From Ascarosepion bandense (Eukaryota > Mollusca > Cephalopoda > Sepiida > Sepiidae), in contig JBBBDQ010000750.1 in the NCBI GenBank assembly GCA_037127315.1, positions 4,313,501-4,377,500 on the forward strand: a DNA stretch of 64,000 bases, written 5' to 3'. The position numbers were made by a program, and so were the translations under genes. Every line of letters begins with the position of its first letter. Position 1 is the stretch's first letter. Shown one piece after another: positions 57,225 to 64,000 of the stretch. The notes beneath the pieces were generated by a model. That model was not told where the DNA came from. It worked only from the letters and a program-made list of their open reading frames with translations, and did no database searches.

Positions 57225-57553
57225 TATAATCATCTGCATACAAGTCTGTTTCGCTGTATTACAGCTCTTCAGTGCAGCTAGATTAGCCGTTTGCTTCAAG
57301 CCTGGATCGGAATTCAACTGATTCGTCATTACATGGATGTCTTTCCTTTGCGTTATCCGCGTACGGCAGAGAAAAATAACCTTCATAGCAGGAGATTCAC
57401 AGGATGTAAACAAACAACCAGTAACTGAGAGCGTTCAATTTGATAGCCGAATGAACTGTTAGCCAAAGAACGTAGCGTAAAGCCGAAAGTAGTTACTATT
57501 TTTCTGAAATCTATCTCTTCCTATAGTGCTACATCGGCTAGCGAGAACATAGG

Positions 57554-57555
<2 letters not shown>
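57225..57555 (-). repeat. SINE-H, copy 3 (best hammerhead)
   Basis: The - strand runs from the (AT)n tract at 57557 through CACTATAGGAAGAG, a tRNA-like region with GAATTCCGATCC, and a hammerhead at 57285-57227. It is collinear with copies at 18.9 and 51.8 kb. Confidence 0.75.
57227..57285 (-). ncRNA. Type I hammerhead ribozyme
   Basis: All parts of the fold are visible on the - strand. Stem I: TAATC/GATTA and CTGCA/TGCAG separated by a TAG/AT internal loop. Core: CTGAAGA (57272-57266). Stem II: GCTG/CAGC with loop TAATA. Then GAAA. Stem III: ACAG/TTGT with a 2-nt loop (three Watson-Crick pairs and one G-U). The cleavage triplet is GTA; cleavage is predicted between 57239 and 57238. The core consensus CUGANGA...GAAA and the A15.1-U16.1 pair are kept. 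Short stem III type I hammerheads are known from Penelope-like elements, schistosome SINE-like repeats and animal retrozymes. Confidence 0.8.

Positions 57556-57556
<1 letters not shown>

Positions 57557-57620
<64 letters not shown>
57557..57620. repeat. (AT)n microsatellite
   Basis: About 32 AT units; a TAA-type trinucleotide run follows at 57681-57709. Confidence 0.95.
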
Positions 57621-57624
<4 letters not shown>

Positions 57625-57984
57625 TAATTATTATTAATATTGCATACTGCAACTTTATAGCTATCAAATTGCAGTATACAATAATAATAATAATAATAAT
57701 AATAATAATTACTATATATTTATGCTCTACTTTTGTATTCAGCACTTTTTAAACTAACTAACTGTGGAATAAGTTGCAATTACTTATATATATATATTAA
57801 GACAGTATACGTGGATCATCACTATGCTATATATATATATATATATATATTTCTGTAGAGAAAGGGAAATTTCATAAACAGTAGGCATTTACGGCTTTAT
57901 GCTATGTTCTCTGTTTATCGTCTTGGACGTTCTCGATTCGGTTACGGGATTGAACACTTTTGCTGTATATTTGAGTAATATATA

Positions 57985-58248
57985 TATATATTACTGACCA
58001 TAATTATTAGGCCACCCCAGTTTTAAAAAAATGATGTATTTCATACTATTTTAGTATTTATTGCCAAGTGGATAATTCTAAATGAAAATAGAATGGTTCT
58101 TTTGTTAATACTGCACAATAACATGTGCATCAAATGAACTGTTCTGGTGTCTAGTTTTTGTGCTCTCTTCCCAATGCTAGTCTCTTTTTTTTATTAGCTG
58201 GCCGAAACAAAGACTTCCTGGCTGCCTTGTAAAATTTTGCAAAGTAAT
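57985..58248 (+). repeat. Tc1/mariner-like terminal fragment
   Basis: Starts next to a TA-rich target with ACTGACCATAATTATTAGG and CCACCCCAGTTTT, the look of Tc1-like inverted repeat ends that carry CATAATTATTAGRCCACCC. No transposase or opposite end is seen. Assignment from memory of the family look, so modest. Confidence 0.4.
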
Positions 58249-58255
58249 AATAACA

Positions 58256-58466
58256 AGTCGAGTTCTAATTCCAGTTGGGTTCGTTGTATTCACTTATGAA
58301 CTTAGGTTGCCATTACTTTCTGCAGTAGACTGGTTGCCAACCAAGGCTATAAAACTCAATCAGTCCTGCTATTTAATACATAGCTGAAGAGAAGAGACGG
58401 ATTAATCCATTTCCCAAGGTTATTTGCGCTTAAGTGAATGCAACGAATTCAACTGGAATTTAAATC
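58256..58466. repeat. SINE-A, copy 10 (sense scrap joined to antisense body)
   Basis: 58256-58300 is sense (GAGTTCTAATTCCAGTTGGG). 58302-58466 is the antisense body of the same family, so the two pieces face each other. Confidence 0.7.
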
Positions 58467-58539
58467 TTGTACTGTGCTTAAATTGATTAAGTCTAGCTAG
58501 GTGAAAGTTAATCAGAACAATAAACATGAAAGTATTTAT

Positions 58540-58705
58540 AAAAAAAGGCACAGGGAAGCTATGTTATGGTGGTGGGAAAGTGACTCAGGTCGAGATGCCA
58601 GGTCAGGACTAATGACATTGCAGATTCTTCTTTGTATTTTATCAAGAATTTTAAAATAAATATCGGACCATATGAGGCAGCAATATTCAAGATATGGACA
58701 AACGG
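58540..58705 (-). pseudogene. LINE family J scrap
   Basis: Matches the segment of the 47.5-48.7 kb relic around GATTACATTGCAGATTCTC (here GACATTGCAGATTCTTCTTT) and the encoded EYCCHIW region (CATATGAGGCAGCAATATTC). Confidence 0.6.
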
Positions 58706-58719
58706 CAGAATAAGTTTTG

Positions 58720-58913
58720 AGTTTGAGTTTTGTTTAATGGCATATCAACTTCTGTGGGTTATTTAATGTCAAAAAGTTTTTTTTTAGGTATTTTTTAATG
58801 TTCCGTTATAGTGAGAAAGTTGATTTAGTTTTAGCCAGATTTTGATGAAATTGTTTTTATTTTAAAAAACTGAAGTCGTTTTCTAGTTTTGTATTCAAAA
58901 ATGTATTACTGGT
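58720..58913 (+). repeat. Family-P repeat, 5' part (interrupted)
   Basis: GCATATCAACTTCTGTGGG to AATGTATTACTGG. It continues at 59799 after an insertion. Confidence 0.75.
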
Positions 58914-59798
58914 TATTACGAGGATGCATTTATATATAAAAATAATATTAATAATATCTAAAAAGTTGTAGTAAAGGACTCTATTGAGTCGTACTTGTTG
59001 TTACAAAAAAGTTTTAAAGTAGTCGTAAAAATAAGGAAATTAGGAACAGAACATTTGGAAGATTGTAGAATGTTCCAGAGAGTTCGAAAGGTTATAGAAG
59101 TATGCAAATTAGGTGTTAGCCCCTATAAACATAGGTTTTGGGTACGGAGCAGTTAGTTGGTAGCAGGATGGGTCGACCTCTACAGCTCCGGTTAAGATTC
59201 AGTATGTATATCCAGCCTAAAGAATCCCTAAATCGACGACAAAAAAAAACTAAAACTTGAAACAGTTGATAAAAGGATGTGCTGACCTCATCAGCACCGG
59301 TTTCGATTGAAGGAGTTATACCCAGGCGAAAGAATCTCTCTAGTCGATGACAAACAAAAACTTGAAAGAGTTGTTAAAAGGATTTTCTGTCATATCAACC
59401 CCGGTCAAGATTCAGGGATCGATATCCGGCCGAAAGAATCTCACAGAAAAGTCTGAACAACTAAAACCTGAAAGAGAACCTCTGGGTAAATACATATTTT
59501 TGCTTCTTTCATTGACCAAGCCAATAATTAGTCTTTATATACGCATTTAAGGATTTCCAAAAAGTATAGCACTTAACTTCCCCGCCAACTTAACTGGGTA
59601 AAGATATTTGACTTTCCCTCCTCTTCTCTTCCTCGTAACACTTCGCTGGGCAGTAGTAAACTATACGTTTTCTATGTCTCTTGTATATTTGTAAATATTT
59701 TTATCTAATGTTTTGTGAATTAAATATTTGTCTGTATTTAAACTCTGAGTTTTGGTCCATCATTTTTATTTTTTCTTATGTTACAGTTAACACGTAAC
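58914..59798 (+). mobile_element. Probable solo LTR (885 bp) inserted in family-P repeat
   Basis: Flanked by ACTGG at 58909-58913 and 59799-59803, with family-P sequence continuing on both sides. The ends are TTATTACG and CACGTAAC, imperfectly complementary. Inside are three imperfect ~100-bp tandem units (about 59170, 59280 and 59385), each with a CCGG-AAGAATC-type core and GATGACAAA. No ORF with recognisable domains. Confidence 0.55.
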
Positions 59799-60080
59799 AC
59801 TGGTAATATTTTTATTTTTCAAAAATGTATATTTTTCTATAAAAGTTTATTTTTATGTATATATTTCTATAAAAGTCTGTTTTTATACTTTCATAGCGTT
59901 TTGAACCCAGTTTAGGATTTAACTATTTGCTCATAGCTTGGACCCTAACAGGTGTTACCACTCCAGGTCAGAGTGGACCTGAGAACAACAGCAATTAAGA
60001 GGTGGTTCCATGTTCCTCACAACCTCCCAATCAGAGGCCTTGCTGCCAGATGCAGTTTACCCTCATGCACAGGACCAGGT
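59799..60080 (+). repeat. Family-P repeat, 3' part
   Basis: ACTGGTAATATTTTTATTTT, then TTTTGAACCCAG and GGCCTTGCTGCCAGATGC. It ends before the hammerhead-like terminus. Confidence 0.75.
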
Positions 60081-60084
60081 AGAA

Positions 60085-60273
60085 TAATAAATTAAACTAT
60101 CGCCCGGTTCACACTCCACCCACGTCTATTGAACTGGTGAAGAGGCTCATCCCTTGTTCCCTGTTTAGGATGTGGTTTCCGGCTTTCTTTTTTCCATTCT
60201 TTTTACCCTTACGTAGCCCCTATGCGCATCAGTGGCATTATCGCCTTGTTTGGGGTGATATGATTAAAAAAAA
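60085..60273 (+). repeat. Family-R3 repeat with poly(A)
   Basis: TATCGCCCGGTTCACACTCC to GGGGTGATATGATTAA plus an A-run, abutting a LINE-J relic at 60274. Confidence 0.75.
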
Positions 60274-60640
60274 AAGATTCTGTAGATAGAAATTGTCTAG
60301 CGCGACATAGTGAACCAACTTTGTTATCAACAGAGTTAGCATTTGATTCAATATAATCTTTCCACTTCATGTTAGCGGAGAACGTTAATCCGAGAAGCAT
60401 CAGTCATGCTGATGAAAGGCAGACAGTGTTCTATCAGATGATTAATAGAGAGCAGTTTCGTTTTAGAGGCGTTAAAATTAACAAGTTATTACTTGCCCCA
60501 GTTAACAACAGATTGTAGGTCTCTTTTTAGATCAGCTGCCAGTTTGACCATATTGAACTGATTAGATTTACTATTTTGTGAGATTGCCTTTCTATTTTCC
60601 CATGACAGATACCTTGGATATTGGAGTTTACTAGCAACAA
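60274..60640 (-). pseudogene. LINE family J relic (RT thumb region)
   Basis: The - strand reads VKLAADLKRDLQSVVNWGK, NFNASKTKLLSINHL, LGLTFSANMKWKDYIES and NKVGSLCRARQFLS, collinear with the relic at 48.3 kb. A double stop follows NWGK. Confidence 0.8.
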
Positions 60641-60899
60641 TTTGTAGATTACTTTGTATTTCTTTAGGTTAAAAACCCTCGATGATAAAGTTCCCTAACA
60701 ACAACTTCTGAGTTTAAATGCAAACTGAATGAGAATCTTGTTTGGTAGAATATCACGTCCGAGTAAACATCAATGTCATTGACAATCGTCTTGAAGATCA
60801 GTGACGACCGACACCCTATAGAACTGTTTTAAATATTAATTAGTAAGTGAAGGGAAAATGTCGACTGATTAGTTCTTCTTTATATGCCGTGTCCCTTCA

Positions 60900-61905
60900 G
60901 GACGTAGGTGATCATGGACTTCTACTTGACTCTGCGGCTTGTCGCTCTCAAAATACTTCCTCTTGGTATCTCTCCCAAAACCTGCTCTTCCATCCATTTT
61001 ATCAGGCCTATCAAGTAAGTCTCACGTTGGTTTCCCTTGTTTCTCTTTCCCTCTATCCATCCTGTGTGTATTAAATTCTCCAGGCCCTCCTTCCTCATTA
61101 TAGGTTCCAGAAACCTCATCTGTCTCTTCCTTATATTTATTATGAGTCTTCTCCTCGTTTTCATCTTCTCTAATACCTCGTCGTTAGTCACGTGCTCAGT
61201 CCATGTTATCCTCAGCATCCTTCTGTAAAACCACATTTCTTCTGCCTCAAGCCTCTCCTTCATCCTTGAGGAGATTGTCCAACATTCGCTTCCATACAGA
61301 AGGACAGACACCACATAGCAATCCAGCACTCTTTTCTTTGTTTCCAGTGAGATTGTCCTGTCTCTCAGTACTCTGGTTAGCTTCTGAAATGCGTCCTTGG
61401 CCCTGACAGTACATCCTTGGCCATAATAATGCGTCTTTGGATCTTTAGATTTCTTTACTTGTTTTATTTTAGTTTTTTCGACCTGTAGTTGGCACTTCGG
61501 GGTCTTATTTTTCTCATTACCATAGATTCAATTTTCTTGAAGTTTATGCTTAGTCCTTTCTTCTCGCCTTCTCTTGCTAACTTCTGTAGGAGTTCCTGCA
61601 ATCTCCTTTCCGTGTCTGCTATCAGCACTGTATCATACGCGTATCTTATATTGTTGAGATTGTGGTCGCCAATGACGAAACCTGGCAAGGGTTTTATTTC
61701 TCTCAGATTCGTTTTGCTGTTGAAGTTGAATAGATCCGGTGAGAAAACACATCCTTGTCTTACGCCCCTTTCTATTTTTATGTATCTGCTGAATTCACTT
61801 CCTATCCGTACGCAATTGGCTTGCTGCCAATATATATTCTCAATTATCCTAACGTTTTTTCCGAAAATATCGAGGTTGTCGAGCATCTCTATCAAGTCTT
61901 TGTGA
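60900..61905 (-). pseudogene. LINE family N relic (RT palm to C-terminus)
   Basis: The - strand reads VRIIENIYWQQANCVRIG, IKIERGVRQGCVFSPDLFN, NNIRYAYDTVLIADTERRL (catalytic YADD changed to YAYD) and KLAREGEKKGLSINFKKIES. After a frame break come LLYGSECWTISSRMKERL, WFYRRMLRITWTEHVTNDEV and RQMRFLEPIMRKEGLENLI. This C-terminal Tyr-Arg-Arg-Met-Leu pattern is common in one group of animal non-LTR RTs. I do not fix the clade. Inactive by frameshift and catalytic change. Confidence 0.85.
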
Positions 61906-62215
61906 CGTAATTTCGTCCTTTCTCGTAGCCATCTTTAAGTCTCAGATTGGAATACTGAAAGTTTTATTTCTGTGTTTCTTCATTCCCAATACTGATTCAC
62001 TCGATTTACTTAATAATGTTCCAGTGTATTACCCATCAAATATATTACAATTCTTTTCCTCTTACCTTGATGCATCTTTTAATGCCACACTGCTTGTTAG
62101 GGGCACCTTCCTTCATCTGGATTTCTGTAAACTGACCCTTAGGGTTTTTAAAAAACGATGCTTTTAGATATTCCCAGGTCATTCAATGCCTGGAAGGGAC
62201 AAACTAATGAGAGGT

Positions 62216-62219
<4 letters not shown>

Positions 62220-62284
<65 letters not shown>

Positions 62285-62384
62285 TGAAAAATGAGGGAAA
62301 GAGAGTAAGACGACAAAAGTAAAAATAAAGCAGTGAATCTATCTATCTATCTATCTATCTAAAACAGAAATAGGGGTTGTTCCC

Positions 62385-62454
<70 letters not shown>

Positions 62455-62460
62455 ATGGAG
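62220..62460. repeat. (GA)n, (CTAT)n, (GA)n microsatellites
   Basis: GA dinucleotides at 62221-62281, CTAT units at 62337-62360 and GA dinucleotides at 62398-62451. Confidence 0.97.
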
Positions 62461-62769
62461 GAGATTGAAAAGTAAGGGAAAGGGGAAAACCTTTTCGAAT
62501 AATTTCTATCAATATCATTTCTTGCCACCCATTTTTTTCCCTGGTATGCAATGAATCCCGCTTCTTAGATATTATTTATTTATTATTGCTTTTCATTCCT
62601 TGTGCCTTACTTTTTATGTTTCAATAACTGATTTATACTAAAAATGCCATTTTTAGTGTATTTTATTATCTTTATTTTTCTTCCCTTGTTGGTTTTTACA
62701 ATTAAAAACGTCCCTACTTCATTTTTAAACTCATTTGCAAGCCAAAGAAGGTAACAGTTATCTCTCGGG

Positions 62770-63207
62770 AACATAAACTATTTTCTTTCTTTCTTTTGAG
62801 ATAATTTGTTCGATTTTTTTTTTATTCGACCATTTATTTTTTTTATTTTTTCATTGTTTCTCTCTGTTCATCTACTTTTCACATGCGTTCATTTTTTGAA
62901 AATATTTCTATCACTTTTTTTGTCTTTAATATCTGCTTTTATTCAAATTTTTCATTTTCTTTCTTTCTTTCTTTCTTTCTCGTTTTACCTTTTTTAAATA
63001 GCCTTTTACTTTCTTTAAGAAACTTTTTTCTTTTGTATTTTTTTGCCTTTCTCTTCAGTCTCTTAATGCTTTCTTTCTCCTTTTACCCTTTTTAAATAAC
63101 CTTTTCTTTCTTTCTTTCGTTCTTTCTTCGAATCGTTTTCCTTTTTTGTCTTTCCTTTCTGACTCTTAATTCTTTCTTTCTCTTTTTACCCCTTTTAAAT
63201 AACCTTT

Positions 63208-63240
<33 letters not shown>

Positions 63241-63400
63241 GATTCATTTTTTTTGCTCTTCATTTCTGTCTCTTCTTTCTTTTTTCTCTTTTTACCCTTT
63301 TAAATGACCTTTTACTTTTTTCTTTCGATTTGTTTTTTTTTACATTTGCTTTCTGTCTCTTAATGTTTTTTTTCTGAACATGTTCATTTCCGCAATTTTG
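62770..63400. repeat. Pyrimidine-rich (TTTC)n low-complexity tract
   Basis: Clusters of TTTC repeats (for example 63207-63238) and repeated TTTTTAC-CCTTTTAAATAACC blocks at about 62985, 63088 and 63188, so a loose ~100-bp higher-order repeat is present. Open frames here are composition artefacts. Confidence 0.85.
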
Positions 63401-63809
63401 CTCGCTTTTTCATTCATATGTAAAATATAACGGAGGAAACAAATGAACATGAAGATGAATGCAACAGCAATCATAAACAAAATAAAACAGATCAGCGTAA
63501 AAAATACATCCTAAAAAAAGAAAGAAAAACTAAAAACTAATTTTTCCTTTGGAATTTCAAAATGACAGTCTCTATTCCCCATATTCAAGGAAAATCTCGA
63601 ATCCATTTGCAAAATAATTATATTGTGCGCACACCCACATCTACACATGCATTGGAACATTGAAATAGTCAGAGTTAGAGTTCCTTGAGGCTGAAGAGAG
63701 AGAGAGAGAGAAAGAGAGAGAGGATAGATAGTAACACAGAAAATATATTCATTGCTACTTATCTCCCACCTCATCAAGAATCCAAGATCTCCACCGATAA
63801 CAGCCCCAC

Positions 63810-63811
<2 letters not shown>

Positions 63812-63841
<30 letters not shown>
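63812..63841. repeat. Poly(A) run
   Basis: About 29 As. No upstream element was recognised; the last 150 bases are GC-richer and unassigned. Confidence 0.9.
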
Positions 63842-63843
<2 letters not shown>

Positions 63844-64000
63844 AAATATAATACCCACCCCTCTAAATGAACAGAGAAAGAAGATCCAACTCCGTCCCGA
63901 CCCTCAGTGTCCTTTAGTTTTCCCATTAGCGCCGGCAAGATGAACAGCGCGAATGTCGGTGCAGCGTTGTCGTCATAATCTTCTTTTCAATTATGGGCCG

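Noticed and set aside
62806..63858. Phe-rich and other frames near the window end
   Set aside because: They are translations of (TTTC)n, poly-T and (GA)n tracts.

Overview
This is a eukaryotic (metazoan) genomic window, AT-rich, intron-bearing and packed with transposable-element relics and microsatellites. It holds no prokaryotic-type gene organisation. The only host protein-coding gene I can support is the 3' part of RTF1 (a PAF1 complex subunit), read on the + strand from about 372 to 10947 in eight exons, followed by its 3' UTR. The repeat content (a dominant tRNA-derived SINE of about 300 bp, 5S-derived SINEs, Penelope-like, Tx1-type and CR1/jockey-type LINEs, Ty3/gypsy relics and Helitrons) suggests a lophotrochozoan, most likely a mollusc such as a cephalopod. 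That taxonomic call is inference, not a database result.

Layout. 1-12 kb: RTF1 exons, with introns holding two SINE-A copies, a LINE 3' end and AT-rich direct/inverted repeats. 12-21 kb: intergenic repeats, including a Penelope-like remnant with a GIY-YIG region (16.2-16.9 kb), a fold-back pair (17.7-18.1 kb), a 5S-like SINE and a tRNA-like SINE carrying a hammerhead-like motif (18.9 kb). 21-30.7 kb: a Helitron-type element, a LINE 3' end, a Ty3/gypsy RNase H fragment with LTR-like sequence, a probable solo LTR inserted inside a SINE (24.7-25.9 kb), tandem duplications and the 3' half of a Tx1-type LINE (29.7-30.7 kb). 30.8-37.3 kb: a ~700-bp palindrome, a 5S-derived SINE and a decayed gypsy element (gag, zinc knuckle/protease and integrase pieces on the - strand) interrupted by a second Helitron and a 40-bp minisatellite. 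38-46.6 kb: SINEs, a 5S-like SINE, a U2 snRNA-like pseudogene and a large Tx1-type LINE on the - strand (5' UTR, ORF1, broken ORF2) that stops in mid-RT. 47-51 kb: LINE relics. 52-55.5 kb: a 106-bp minisatellite, then a compact LTR-flanked element whose interior carries one ORF with a transmembrane segment. 55.5-64 kb: microsatellites, a second hammerhead-bearing SINE with a complete type I hammerhead fold, a Tc1/mariner-like end, a second probable solo LTR, LINE relics and long (GA)n and (TTTC)n tracts.

The most interesting observations are: (1) a tRNA-derived SINE family with an embedded type I hammerhead ribozyme, best preserved on the - strand at 57227-57285; (2) two complementary halves of a Tx1-type LINE, 12 kb apart and in opposite orientation, breaking at the same codon region, which suggests an inversion with one breakpoint next to a U2 pseudogene; (3) an LTR element of about 2.7 kb with no gag-pol but with a possible spliced membrane-protein ORF; (4) nested insertions with visible target duplications that give relative ages. 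Apart from RTF1, nearly every ORF seen is a transposon relic, a low-complexity artefact or a shadow.
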